DNA of 64,000 bases. Origin: DAMCZI01 sp032095175 (lineage in GTDB: Bacteria; Bacillota; Clostridia; Clostridiales; Caloramatoraceae). Within the stretch, counting starts at the first letter, position 1; every line of letters starts with the position of its first letter. Made by a program: the position numbers and the translations under genes. This document shows, piece by piece, positions 8,169 through 16,392 of this stretch. Under the pieces are notes generated by a model. The model saw only the letters and a program-made list of their open reading frames with translations. It was not told the origin of the DNA and ran no database searches. The DNA lies in the NCBI GenBank assembly GCA_032095175.1, contig DAMCZI010000015.1, positions 1 to 64,000 of the forward strand, read 5' to 3'.

Positions 8169-9245
8169 CATAATTTTAAGGGCAAATATGCCAGCAGCAC
8201 TGCAGTTTTCAAAATAATAGGCATCTTCATTGTAACTTCTTCCCATAACTTTGCCGTCTATTCCCCACTTTTTCATTGATATTTTAGCAAAAGCTTCAGG
8301 AACCTCTTTTATATTGTGCTTTTTATTTATTCTATTTTTTTCAAGTATACTATAAATCATACTTAATCCCTCATTTTTTAGAAAAGGAACATATACAGGA
8401 AAATCAAGGCAGCTCAATAGTGCTACTGTCTGCATACTTAATCCTGTATGTCTCCTTCGCTCCTCTGAAAAGCTGACTCTAGGAATTAAAATTGGAGTAC
8501 AACCAAGGCTTTTTCCAGCATATACAGGTAGTATGAAATCAAGTGTTGAAAACCCATAATATGTTGATGTTCCAGCTATTCCTGGTCCACAGCAAACTAT
8601 TACAACATCACTTGAAAGCTTCATAAAGCTGTATATTAACGCAGTGTATATATTTATGGCTTCAAAATCTCCTCCATGGCATTCACCTACTGTTACAATA
8701 TAATCAACCAATCCCTTAGACTTTAGTTCCCTTAATATAAAGGAATTTTTTGCATTCATAGAACCTCCATAGGTGTATATACATGTTATTCGAACATCAG
8801 GGTTCTGATATTTTATTGTGCAGGCAACAGGCGGAAGCATACTATGAAGCATTGCATAAATAACAGGCTTTCCATTTAAATCTACAGGTGAATCAAACAA
8901 ACTCCTAAACTCATCATATTCCTCAATGGATTTAACTCTAAACTGCATCGGAGTATACTTCATCTTAATAATATGCCCTTCAGCTCTATCATATTTAGCC
9001 TCAATTTCAGGATTTCTGCTTATATTACAATATACAATATGATATCCACTTGTCCCAAGCCCAAGGCGAACTCCTATTGTATTCACATATATGACATCCC
9101 CTATATTGCATCTGCCTGTTTCCTTGACGTAATTTAATGCCTTATCACAGCCTCCTACTATGGATATTTGAAGCATTTGTATATCATCATCTTCCTGTTT
9201 AATATCATAAACCTTTGCTTTTTCAAGACTTAACATCCTCTCCAT
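8160..9245 (-). CDS. DUF3866 family protein
   Basis: This 361-residue protein, probably cytosolic, matches the pattern I know for DUF3866, a family of unknown biochemical function found in clostridia and actinobacteria. Visible landmarks are the N-terminal GDVIYVNTIGVRLGLGTSGYH, quoted here as GVRLGLGTSGYHIV, then HSMLPPVACTIK, VTVGECHGGD, CCGPGIAGTSTYYGFS and a C-terminal RVSFSEERRRHTG. The glycine-rich stretches suggest a nucleotide- or phosphate-binding fold. Its start overlaps the preceding MraY-like gene by 23 bases (alternative ATG at 9236), which shows tight co-transcription with the SteA/glycosyltransferase cluster. Confidence 0.8.
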   Translation of the reverse strand: MERMLSLEKAKVYDIKQEDDDIQMLQISIVGGCDKALNYVKETGRCNIGDVIYVNTIGVRLGLGTSGYHIVYCNISRNPEIEAKYDRAEGHIIKMKYTPMQFRVKSIEEYDEFRSLFDSPVDLNGKPVIYAMLHSMLPPVACTIKYQNPDVRITCIYTYGGSMNAKNSFILRELKSKGLVDYIVTVGECHGGDFEAINIYTALIYSFMKLSSDVVIVCCGPGIAGTSTYYGFSTLDFILPVYAGKSLGCTPILIPRVSFSEERRRHTGLSMQTVALLSCLDFPVYVPFLKNEGLSMIYSILEKNRINKKHNIKEVPEAFAKISMKKWGIDGKVMGRSYNEDAYYFENCSAAGIFALKIMLI

Positions 9246-10047
9246 CCTGCCTTTCAGTAAGGAATTTATCTAAAAAATCCAGCCATAGCCTTCTCTTTAT
9301 TAATCCAGTAAGAGAATATTTATCAAAGGTAAATTGAGTTAATAAAAGCATCACTAGAATTAAGAGTAAAGGTATCAGCCCTGATGGTAAAACCTCACAG
9401 AGCATATACCCTGTAAGAAATCCTATAAGGTTTGAACCACCATCTCCAAGCATCGAAAAACCATATGCATCAAAATAATAATAAACAGTTATCACAATAA
9501 ATAGAATTATAAAAAGTTCTCTGCACCATCTCATACTTCCCATGTATATTAGAAAAGAAAATATATAATAGAACTTCAAAGCTCTGCCTGGTCTAAGATC
9601 AAAAAGATTAAACAGGTTAGTTATAAGTGCGGTTATAATCCCCTTTAAAATCCAATATTCCTCATTAAAAACATAGTATACAACACATGAAATTACAAAT
9701 ATTAAAGGGGCCTTTATCAATCCAGTAGAGAATTTTTTTGCAAATAGAGATTTTATGTTTTCTTTTAATCCTTTTATCTCTGGGTTCCCAAATAAATCAT
9801 CTATAATTCCTATAATATAGAGGCATAATGAAATAACCAAAAAGAATAAAAATTTTAATAATGATATTTCCCGATATGCATAATAGCCCAAAAAAGCCAG
9901 TGAAATACCTATAAAAATAATAGTTCCACCGGAATACGGAATACTTGCCCCTTTATAATTTTTCTTAACTAGTCCAATAACCTTAAATGTTCTGTTAAGA
10001 GCTAAACAAAGGAATATAACTGTAGGTATTAATAAAAGCTTTATCAT
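9223..10047 (-). CDS. MraY-like glycosyl-1-phosphate transferase family membrane protein
   Basis: The 274-residue, multi-pass protein (about eight membrane segments) belongs to the glycosyltransferase 4 / MraY-WecA superfamily, which joins a sugar phosphate to polyprenyl phosphate. Recognisable motifs are SIPYSGGTIIF near the N terminus, IGIIDDLFGN with the Asp pair, NLFNLFDLRPGRALK in place of the usual NxxNxxDGxxG loop, and MLGDGGSNLIGF in place of MGDTGS. The divergent NxxD loop and the absence of an obvious His-rich C-terminal motif leave the substrate open. It lies four bases after the glycosyltransferase 2 gene in one operon. Confidence 0.75.
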   Translation of the reverse strand: MIKLLLIPTVIFLCLALNRTFKVIGLVKKNYKGASIPYSGGTIIFIGISLAFLGYYAYREISLLKFLFFLVISLCLYIIGIIDDLFGNPEIKGLKENIKSLFAKKFSTGLIKAPLIFVISCVVYYVFNEEYWILKGIITALITNLFNLFDLRPGRALKFYYIFSFLIYMGSMRWCRELFIILFIVITVYYYFDAYGFSMLGDGGSNLIGFLTGYMLCEVLPSGLIPLLLILVMLLLTQFTFDKYSLTGLIKRRLWLDFLDKFLTERQDGEDVKS

Positions 10048-10051
10048 CCTT

Positions 10052-10705
10052 TCACTTCCCTGATCTTAAGTTATACCTGAAAACATCAGCTAATTGTCTT
10101 CCCCTATGATAGAAACCTCCTATATCCCTCCCTGTAATATCATGAGAAAACTCTACATCGAAATTCTCTACTCTGTAGCCCTTATTTAAAAGCTCTACTG
10201 TCATAGAAACCTCACATGCAAACCTGTCATCTAAGGCATCTACTATTTTCTTAAGTACATCTCTTTTAATCACTCTAACACCACTTATGCACCATGGAGC
10301 ATCGACTGATGTTTTTCTTTTTACAACAGCAGAAGCATAATTTCTAAAAATACCAAAACCTCCTCCCTTAATAGATGGAGTTAAAACCATGCAGTCATAC
10401 TGCATAAATTGTTCTTTAAGTTTATCTATATGGGACATAACACCAGAAACATCTCCATCTAAAAGACATATAAAATCTTCATTAGCATAATATAATGCCC
10501 TTTTAATCGAATATCCCTTTCCGAAATTCTTTGTATTCCTTATTTTAATCAGGTTTTCCAATTGAGGTATTTTAATATATGTTCTATCCTTTGAGCCATC
10601 ATCCACTACAATAATCCTGCCCTGAGAAAAATTCCGTATCTCCTTTATTATTGATGCTATATTTTTTTCTTCATTATATACTGGAATAATGTAATCTAAT
10701 TTCAT
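10052..10705 (-). CDS. Family 2 glycosyltransferase
   Basis: The 217-residue GT-A fold enzyme has PVYNEEKNI at residues 8-16, VVDDGSKDRT for nucleotide-sugar binding and LLDGDVSG as the DxD metal site, with an acceptor-side ISGVRVIKRD segment. There is no membrane segment, so it probably acts at the inner membrane face. It resembles dolichyl-phosphate-type or polyprenyl glycosyltransferases lacking the C-terminal membrane domain. Its ATG overlaps the stop of the SteA-like gene by one base (TAATG type), so translation is coupled. Confidence 0.82.
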   Translation of the reverse strand: MKLDYIIPVYNEEKNIASIIKEIRNFSQGRIIVVDDGSKDRTYIKIPQLENLIKIRNTKNFGKGYSIKRALYYANEDFICLLDGDVSGVMSHIDKLKEQFMQYDCMVLTPSIKGGGFGIFRNYASAVVKRKTSVDAPWCISGVRVIKRDVLKKIVDALDDRFACEVSMTVELLNKGYRVENFDVEFSHDITGRDIGGFYHRGRQLADVFRYNLRSGK

Positions 10706-11730
10706 TATTTAAACACCTCCAGCCCAAATCCCAGTATAATTCCTCCATAAATCAAAACTGCAATTAAGGCTGCAGCAATAAGAAGCTTAGCCTTATTTGA
10801 TTCATATCCAACATCAAAACCTTTAATATCATATATAATATGCCCATAATACAACCTTGTTAAAAGTGAACTTGACATACCCTTTCTTCCCTTTTCTATG
10901 TAGTCTCTGGAATTAAGTTTAAACCCAAGTGTATAAATCCTTTCGACTCCATTTTTAATACAGTATAATATAGCTGCATCCTCAGATGTACCAAAGCATG
11001 ATATATACCCAATGTTTTTTATATCTGGTATCTTCCCCTGTCCAGGACATCTTCCATCAAGATATCTATGTATTAAAAAGTTATCACACTTTTCTATTGC
11101 TTCCTGTGTTATGCTGTCCATATCTCCTATAACCAACTGAGGCATAATTTTTAACTTAATTGCAGAATCTGCACCTCCATCAACACAAATAATCATGGGA
11201 TTAAATTTTTTTATTATATATCTGACAGCCTTTATATCCTCTCTTTCATAAAATCCTCTTGATATTACAAGTGCTGTATTTGAAGTTTTAATTTCTAGCT
11301 CTGATATTGTTATATCTTGAATTAGTTCTACTTCCCTACTCATATATGAAATTGTATTACTAATGAAAGCTTTTATATATAATTCATTAGTTTCAATTTT
11401 AGGTTTAATAATATTAATGCATTTTCTGCCCACGACTATGTTGGATTCTCCATAATAAAGAACCCCTTCGCTTTCAAATAAATCAAATACAGATTGCTTA
11501 AGGAAGCATATTTTAACCCCATGTTTTTCTAACATCTCTAAATATTTAGTATTTATTATACTGTCCATGCAATTAATAACTCTTTTAATTCCCTTATTAA
11601 TTATTAAGTCTGCTGTTGATGTATCTATAGCATCCTGAGATATAACAATGCATTTAACATCCTTATAATTTCTAACCTCCTTAGTTGTGGAAAACCTTAC
11701 ATACCTATAAAACATACTTCTCCACCTCAT
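10705..11730 (-). CDS. SteA-like protein (thiamin pyrophosphokinase-like fold) with C-terminal membrane anchor
   Basis: The 341-residue protein resembles SteA, reported as a cytokinetic-ring-associated protein in corynebacteria. The thiamin-pyrophosphokinase-like core is visible as ICVDGGADSAIKLKIMPQLVIGDMDSI (in parts: VDGGADSA and VIGDMDSI). In the enzyme family this binds nucleotide diphosphate, but the catalytic context is incomplete and kinase activity is not implied. A single hydrophobic helix at about residues 315-336 ends the protein, placing the bulk in the cytosol at the membrane. The ATG at 11730 and a second at 11715 (AGGTGG upstream) are both possible. It heads the operon of envelope-type genes. 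Confidence 0.75.
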   Translation of the reverse strand: MRWRSMFYRYVRFSTTKEVRNYKDVKCIVISQDAIDTSTADLIINKGIKRVINCMDSIINTKYLEMLEKHGVKICFLKQSVFDLFESEGVLYYGESNIVVGRKCINIIKPKIETNELYIKAFISNTISYMSREVELIQDITISELEIKTSNTALVISRGFYEREDIKAVRYIIKKFNPMIICVDGGADSAIKLKIMPQLVIGDMDSITQEAIEKCDNFLIHRYLDGRCPGQGKIPDIKNIGYISCFGTSEDAAILYCIKNGVERIYTLGFKLNSRDYIEKGRKGMSSSLLTRLYYGHIIYDIKGFDVGYESNKAKLLIAAALIAVLIYGGIILGFGLEVFK

Positions 11731-11800
11731 TAGTATTCTTCCAATAAAGCAAAAAAATAACCAATTCTATTTCTAACTCTTTAAAACAAAAAAAAAATAA

Positions 11801-11849
11801 AACCCACCCTCAAATTCCTCCTCTGGGAATAAAAATAAACGGGTGGGTT
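11801..11849 (-). terminator. Terminator of the holin-like gene
   Basis: AACCCACCC and GGGTGGGTT form the outer stem with an inner ATTCC/GGAAT stem, followed on the minus strand by TTATTTTTTTTTG. Confidence 0.8.
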
Positions 11850-11859
11850 CTTTATTATT

Positions 11860-12150
11860 TCATGCCTTTCTATTTTGTCGTACACTGCTGACTGTTTCAA
11901 AAATATCGTGTACAAAATTTGCTCCTCTACTAATTAAGACTCCTGTTAACACAGTTCCTACATATGGTATTCTCATAGGTACTCCAATAATATCCATGAT
12001 ATCAATTCCTGCAGCAATTGCGATTACAAGTCCAACAATTAGTGCTCCTATCCTATCAATATTTACTTTACCATGCTGCCAGGTCATCTTGATTGTTTCC
12101 CAAATTGCTTCTCCTACAAGTGCTACAATAACCACGCTTAAAAAGTCCAT
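11860..12150 (-). CDS. Small hydrophobic (holin-like) membrane protein
   Basis: This 96-residue protein has two to three membrane segments: about 4-20, 32-54 and 63-76. A charged C-terminal end follows (FVHDIFETVSSVRQNRK). Size and layout resemble phage holins and small clostridial membrane proteins, but no phage genes surround it. The ATG at 12150 follows GGAGGTG. It has its own strong terminator and is monocistronic. I do not recognise a named family; a toxin/antitoxin or lysis role would be speculation. Confidence 0.7.
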   Translation of the reverse strand: MDFLSVVIVALVGEAIWETIKMTWQHGKVNIDRIGALIVGLVIAIAAGIDIMDIIGVPMRIPYVGTVLTGVLISRGANFVHDIFETVSSVRQNRKA

Positions 12151-12204
12151 AAAAGCACCTCCAAATTACTCTATAAAATTATATTCAAAAAATGCAAAAT
12201 TAAT

Positions 12205-12324
12205 AACTAAATGTTTCGTATATATGATTCTACATTACTCGACCCTAAACATTTATGCGAAATCATATCCCTTGATTCGTAAATCACAATGTATATTATT
12301 CAAAATCTTTATTGTAATTTATAT
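12205..12324 (-). repeat. Family B interspersed palindromic element, copy B1
   Basis: Read on the minus strand it carries the left half-module (AATCAAGGGATATGATTT) and the core GCATAAATGTTTAGGGTCGA followed by GTAATGTAGAATCAT. It matches copies at 33803-34031, 44921-45040 and 59251-59370 over about 120 bases. Confidence 0.75.
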
Positions 12325-12326
12325 AA

Positions 12327-12381
12327 ATGATAAGAAAGTCTCTATAATGGTTATTACAAACCACTATAAAGACTTTCTTAT
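12327..12381 (-). terminator. Long hairpin after the 12421 gene
   Basis: GATAAGAAAGTCT and AGACTTTCTTATC bound an extended stem (about 22 bases per arm, few mismatches) centred in the gap after the 133-residue secreted protein gene. The T tract on the minus strand is weak, so it may be a terminator or a repeat-derived hairpin. Confidence 0.5.
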
Positions 12382-12420
12382 CAAAATTATTTTAAATCAT
12401 TAATTAATTGTTTTTATCGG

Positions 12421-12822
12421 TTATTGCCTTGTACCAACTGTAAATGTCCCAATGACCTTCTCTCCATTAACATCATAAAGTGATATTATCCTACCCCCTT
12501 TATTTTTAGCTTGCCATTCAATTGCTTCCTTTGGATTTTTAGGCTGAAAGCCATTTAAATCTGTAGCAAGTACATATCCTACTGTTTTTCCATCATCCCC
12601 CATAGCTTTAATAAGGTCTGGTTCTTTACCATCATGATAAATTGCATCTGATCCTATACCATATGTCTTACCATACTTGTTCTTTTGGTACTGTGAAACA
12701 GTTGAATAGTTATTGCTATAGCAAACATAAGTTGATGAGGAACAAATTGCTCCCGTTAATAAAGCAATTATTATGACAAAAGTTAATTTGAAATTTTTTC
12801 TCAAATCGAACTTAGTTTTCAT
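12421..12822 (-). CDS. Secreted or membrane-anchored protein of unknown function
   Basis: The 133-residue protein begins with a charged end and a hydrophobic signal or anchor segment (about 12-28, KLTFVIIIALLTGAICSSS). The exported part includes YGKTYGIGSDAIYHDGKEPDL and a C-terminal KAIEW-type helix followed by IISLYDVNGEKVIGTFTVG (native order EAIEWQAKNKGGRIISLYD). That C-terminal pattern recalls domains found outside the membrane in BlaR1/M56-like sensor proteins, but no peptidase motif (HExxH) is present here, so this is only a resemblance. Neighbours are a lipoprotein and a 59-residue membrane protein on the same strand. Confidence 0.65.
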   Translation of the reverse strand: MKTKFDLRKNFKLTFVIIIALLTGAICSSSTYVCYSNNYSTVSQYQKNKYGKTYGIGSDAIYHDGKEPDLIKAMGDDGKTVGYVLATDLNGFQPKNPKEAIEWQAKNKGGRIISLYDVNGEKVIGTFTVGTRQ

Positions 12823-12888
12823 TTCACATATCTCCTTTTTATATTATTATTGATTTTTATTAAAATATTCTACTAGTCATAATATGAA

Positions 12889-13350
12889 CTACTTTGATAA
12901 TTTAAATATATCCATAATAATCTCCGAACCATTTGCGGTATTATCTGCATAAGAAGCAATCCATAGACAATCTGAAGAAACATATAATCTCAAATGAGTT
13001 TTATCTTTGTCTTTATTATATATAGTATATTGGTATTCAACCTCATTACCAATAAAAGTACGAACATCAGCAAGTGGAGGTGGATTTTTAGGTATTTCTT
13101 CCTTAACATAACTTGGTGAACTGATTTCATATGTATTGTCTGTAGTTTTAACTCTGAATAGATCTTTTTTAATAGTATATTTAGTTCCTTTCAGCATTTT
13201 ATTAATAAAATCACTAGAAGAAGATGACAAACCAGATAAATAGCTTACTTCATTAAATGTGTATGTTCCATAAAAATCTTGATTATCACCCCTGCTGCAA
13301 CCAGAAATGCAAATTAACAAAATTAATCCAGCCATAGATAACCTTTTCAT
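12889..13350 (-). CDS. Putative lipoprotein of unknown function
   Basis: The N terminus is a type II signal peptide with lipobox ISGC, giving Cys18 as the lipid-modified residue, so the mature protein is anchored on the outer face of the membrane. The remaining 135 residues contain beta-rich segments (FYGTYTFNEVSY, YTIKKDLFRVKTTDNTYEI, VEYQYTIYNKD), a layout typical of small ligand- or protein-binding lipoproteins. AAGGTGG precedes the ATG at 13350. I recognise no family. It lies between two other small envelope genes on the minus strand and may share a transcript with them. Confidence 0.72.
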   Translation of the reverse strand: MKRLSMAGLILLICISGCSRGDNQDFYGTYTFNEVSYLSGLSSSSSDFINKMLKGTKYTIKKDLFRVKTTDNTYEISSPSYVKEEIPKNPPPLADVRTFIGNEVEYQYTIYNKDKDKTHLRLYVSSDCLWIASYADNTANGSEIIMDIFKLSK

Positions 13351-13441
13351 AATTTAACCACCTTACATTTATCATTTTTATATCCTTTAAATAACTTAAA
13401 TAAAGCAATTAAGTTATAAATTAGTTTATATTCTAAGAATA

Positions 13442-13621
13442 TTATGAATCACTCCGACTCTTAAATGAATCCAGTTTCTTAAAAATCAAAAAAGTACATA
13501 TAGAAATTACTGCTGATAAGTAAAGAAAACCAAACAATTCGATTGGTCCACCTAAATTAACAAATAATATTCCAAGTGCATAACCTAAAAAAAACACTAT
13601 TACTCCAATTAAAATGCTCAT
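13442..13621 (-). CDS. Small two-helix membrane protein (59 aa)
   Basis: This short ORF has a strong AGGAGGGGG ribosome binding site six bases before the ATG at 13621. The product begins MSILIGVIVFFLGYALGILF and has two hydrophobic helices (about 2-22 and 29-48) with a basic C-terminal end (KKLDSFKSRSDS), so it is probably an N-in/C-in hairpin in the membrane. No family is recognised. An inverted repeat with TGTCTTA half-sites lies 40-70 bases upstream of the start, suggesting that this gene and perhaps the two following secreted proteins are regulated together. Confidence 0.55.
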   Translation of the reverse strand: MSILIGVIVFFLGYALGILFVNLGGPIELFGFLYLSAVISICTFLIFKKLDSFKSRSDS

Positions 13622-13660
13622 CTTTCCCCCTCCTTTTTGTTATATAATTTCATACAATTC

Positions 13661-13690
13661 TGTCTTAATAAACAATGTCTTATTAAGACA
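13661..13690. promoter_or_regulatory. Inverted repeat upstream of the 59-aa gene, candidate operator
   Basis: TGTCTTAATAA and TTATTAAGACA are perfect complements with an 8-base spacer. Inside, on the minus strand, TGTCTTAATAAGACA is itself a 7-1-7 palindrome, so three TGTCTTA half-sites are present. There is no T tract. Function is inferred. Confidence 0.4.
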
Positions 13691-13849
13691 TATTCCATTT
13701 ACAATATCTATTGAAACTATCATAACATCAAAACCATAAATATACATATATGGAATAATCAAAATTGATTTGAATGATAAATTCCTCATTAACATTTAGC
13801 TAAGTACTCCTCTATTGTATATTTTAACTTTGTAATTTTAAGCAAAAGA
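13691..13849. other. Gap upstream of the 59-aa gene: no gene seen
   Basis: This AT-rich stretch between the operator-like repeat and the terminator below spo0A holds no ORF with a ribosome binding site and no clear repeat family member. Confidence 0.5.
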
Positions 13850-13903
13850 AAAACACCTCTCTTTCCTAACTAATTAAATAATTAAGAAAATGAGAAGTGT
13901 TTT
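13850..13903 (-). terminator. Terminator of spo0A
   Basis: On the minus strand AAAACACTTCTC pairs over 12 bases with GAGAGGTGTTTT and is followed by TCTTTT. A second, longer imperfect hairpin (about 13908-13983, CTGATAT arms) lies between it and the spo0A stop. Confidence 0.75.
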
Positions 13904-13985
13904 ACTTCTGATATTAATTGATATAATTTAGATTAATCCTTGTATTTATTGCTCTTTTTAATCTAAACCACTGATATCAGCAGTT

Positions 13986-14789
13986 TTATCCTAACTTAGC
14001 CTTCAATCTCAGTTTATCAGCAACCATAGCGATGAATTCTGAGTTTGTTGGCTTGCCTTTATCATTATGTACTGTGTAGCCAAATATTCTGTTTATGGTA
14101 TCAACCTGTCCTCTTGACCATGCAACCTCGATTGCATGTCTTATGGCTCTTTCTACCCTGCTTGGTGTTGTGTTATACTTCTTTGCAATTGAAGGATAGA
14201 GTTCCTTTGTAACTGCGCTAAGAAGCTCAACGTCATTAACAACCATTTGGATAGCTTCTCTTAGGTATAAATACCCCTTTATGTGCGCTGGTACTCCTAT
14301 CTCATGAATTATGTTTGTTATTTCAGCCTCAAGAGAACCTGAACTAGAATAATTGTATGTCTCTGTAACAACTAATGGACTTCTTCTAATCTCAGCAGGC
14401 TGCTGTCCTTGATTAAACATCTGTCTTATTCTTTTGCTGAAAATCTCCATGTCAAATGGTTTTACAACATAATATTCTGCACCAAGGTTTATGGCTCTTT
14501 GTGTTATTTTATCCTGTCCAACAGCTGATAGAATAATAACCTTTGGCATTGGGATGTTCTGCATTGAATTGATTTTCTCAAGTACTCCAAGGCCATCGAG
14601 GTGCGGCATTATTATATCAAGAACCAGTACGTCAGGCTGATAGTTTGTAACCAGCTTTACAGCTTCTATTCCGTCTTTAGCAATTCCAACCACCTCAAAG
14701 TCATTTTGACTTTTCAAGTAATCACTTAGAATGCTAGAAAACTCCTTGTTATCATCTGCAATGACAATTTTAACCCTTGAATTTTCCAT
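13986..14789 (-). CDS. spo0A: Sporulation transcription factor Spo0A
   Basis: Spo0A is the master response regulator of sporulation entry. The receiver domain (residues 1-125) has the acidic pair Asp12-Asp13, phosphoacceptor Asp58 (VLVLDIIMP), the switch region VIILSAVGQ and Lys in YYVVKPF. The DNA-binding domain (about 155-267) has the recognition helix in TPSRVERAIRHAIEVAW and the conserved HEIGVPAHIKGYLYLREAI region (in parts HEIGVPAHIKGY). The start at 14789 (MENSRVKIVIADDN) is preceded by GGGGG and gives 267 residues, the normal length; an upstream in-frame extension to 14843 would run through the promoter. It follows spoIVB, as in Bacillus and Clostridium. Confidence 0.97.
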   Translation of the reverse strand: MENSRVKIVIADDNKEFSSILSDYLKSQNDFEVVGIAKDGIEAVKLVTNYQPDVLVLDIIMPHLDGLGVLEKINSMQNIPMPKVIILSAVGQDKITQRAINLGAEYYVVKPFDMEIFSKRIRQMFNQGQQPAEIRRSPLVVTETYNYSSSGSLEAEITNIIHEIGVPAHIKGYLYLREAIQMVVNDVELLSAVTKELYPSIAKKYNTTPSRVERAIRHAIEVAWSRGQVDTINRIFGYTVHNDKGKPTNSEFIAMVADKLRLKAKLG

Positions 14790-14832
14790 TTTTATTATAA
14801 CCCCCATTCCCTTCCAGTTCTTAACAATAATA

Positions 14833-14861
14833 TTATTCGACAAAACGATAGGATTTCCTTC
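14833..14861 (-). promoter_or_regulatory. Sigma-H promoter with overlapping 0A box upstream of spo0A
   Basis: On the minus strand the -35 GAAGGAAAT (14853-14861) matches the sigma-H consensus RNAGGAWWW. The -10 GTCGAATAA (14833-14841) matches RNNGAATWW, with 11 bases between them. The -10 lies inside TTTTGTCGAATAA, a match to the Spo0A-binding 0A box. The site is about 45 bases upstream of the start, consistent with autoregulated induction. Confidence 0.75.
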
Positions 14862-15018
14862 TAACTTAATAAAAAAATTTTAAAATTTTTCCAATTATTT
14901 TATTATTCTATATTTTCCAATAGCATATGACTTCATTTATTATTATATAGTTTATTTTGTATAATTTCAAAGGTTAATTAAAAAGGAAATGGGAAGGTTA
15001 GATATGTGGTATTGTAAA

Positions 15019-15111
15019 GGTAACAGGCACTTGAGTTTTGAGTTATTTATGAAGTATATGCATTGGTAGATAATTTTGATTAAATAACTCAAAACTCAAA
15101 AGCCTGTTACC
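15019..15111. repeat. Long REP-like inverted repeat between spo0A and spoIVB
   Basis: GGTAACAGGC (15019) pairs with GCCTGTTACC (15111), and an inner 17-base arm (GAGTTTTGAGTTATTTA) pairs exactly with TAAATAACTCAAAACTC around a 28-base loop. The head GGTAACAGGCACTTGAGT recurs at 35070. Another AGTGCCTG lies just outside at 15127. Confidence 0.7.
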
Positions 15112-15147
15112 TAAATCATAAGCCAAGTGCCTGCTATCTTTTAATTT

Positions 15148-16392
15148 TTATATACCAATTCCTGCTTCATCAAGCATCCATTCAATATATATTCCATATC
15201 CCATATCTGGCCTATTGACAAAAACATGGGTAACAGCTCCAACAATTTTCCCATTTTGTATTATTGGACTTCCACTCATACCTTGTACTATTCCCCCGGT
15301 TTTCTCTAAGAGTTCCTTGTCTGTAACCCTTATTATCATACTCTTTGAACCTGGTTTGCCCTGGATAGTAAGCTTCTCTATATAAATATCATAAGCCTTT
15401 ACCTCAGAACCTTCTATTGAGGTCAAAATAACTGCAGGTCCTTCCTTTATATCATTTTGCCTTGCAATTGGCATAGGCTTATTGTACATATTTCTCATCG
15501 GCTCATTACTCATAGTACCAAATATACCCGAGTTTGTATTCTTATTAAGATTTCCTATAACATCATCCTCAGTAAACATTCCTCTTAACTCACCTGGTTT
15601 ACCCTTTACACCCTGTTCTACTGATAATATCTTTGCATTATATATATTTCCTTCCCTTACATTCAAAAGCATCCCTGTATCCACATCATTTATTGGATGT
15701 CCAAGTGCACCAAACCTTCCAGAGGACGGATCATAAAATGTTAAAGTACCAACTCCTGCTGTATAGTCTCTTATCCATAATCCAATTTTAAATTCACTTC
15801 TATTTTTTGTTCCTATAGGCTTAATTTTAACATTCTTATATTCTCCCCTACGCAAGAGTTTAACATTTACGTTCTGAGCTCCATTTTTGTTTATTATTTC
15901 AGATACATCTTTATTACATTTTATTTTGACACCATTTACTTCTATAATTGAATCTCCAACTTCTATTCCACTCATGTGAGCAGGGCTTTGCTTTCTGCCA
16001 GAAGTTGTATCAACATCAGCAAATCCTACAACCAGTACTCCTTCAGTATAAAGCTTCACTCCAATAGGCTGGCCTCCTGGAATTAATTTAACCTCCGGCA
16101 TGAAGCTTAATGTTACCTTCTTAACAGGAATCACCCCAAAAAGCTTTACACTAACATCCATTCCAGGTGTTCTATTTTTATAAACAGCTTCCCTACTGTC
16201 CTCAAGATTCATTTTATATATAAAATTTGATTTTAAATTTCTATTTTCAAGGCTAATAAGACTATCCTTGCTTCCAGATACCTTTATATTGTAAGGCATC
16301 GACATAACCTTTGCTGTAGCCATTACAAATATAAAAAAGAAAACTATGAGAAAGCTGGTTAAAATCTTAAAAGCTTTATTTCTCAAGTGCAT
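15148..16392 (-). CDS. spoIVB: SpoIVB serine peptidase (sigma-K checkpoint)
   Basis: SpoIVB is made in the forespore, crosses into the intermembrane space and signals activation of pro-sigma-K processing. An N-terminal membrane segment (about 10-28) is followed by a PDZ domain (about 105-190, with SPAHMSGIEVGDSIIEVNG) and the S55 peptidase domain. Catalytic His is in FGALGHPI (about residue 232) and Ser in QGMSGSPI (about residue 375). The ATG at 16392 overlaps the TGA of a five-codon leader ORF; a GTG one codon earlier is an alternative. The gene lies between recN and spo0A, the canonical place. Confidence 0.93.
   Translation of the reverse strand: MHLRNKAFKILTSFLIVFFFIFVMATAKVMSMPYNIKVSGSKDSLISLENRNLKSNFIYKMNLEDSREAVYKNRTPGMDVSVKLFGVIPVKKVTLSFMPEVKLIPGGQPIGVKLYTEGVLVVGFADVDTTSGRKQSPAHMSGIEVGDSIIEVNGVKIKCNKDVSEIINKNGAQNVNVKLLRRGEYKNVKIKPIGTKNRSEFKIGLWIRDYTAGVGTLTFYDPSSGRFGALGHPINDVDTGMLLNVREGNIYNAKILSVEQGVKGKPGELRGMFTEDDVIGNLNKNTNSGIFGTMSNEPMRNMYNKPMPIARQNDIKEGPAVILTSIEGSEVKAYDIYIEKLTIQGKPGSKSMIIRVTDKELLEKTGGIVQGMSGSPIIQNGKIVGAVTHVFVNRPDMGYGIYIEWMLDEAGIGI

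Noticed and set aside
11843..12403. A long plus-strand open frame opposite the holin-like gene and element B1.
   Set aside because: It is antisense to a gene with a good ribosome binding site and terminator, and its second half is translated repeat DNA.
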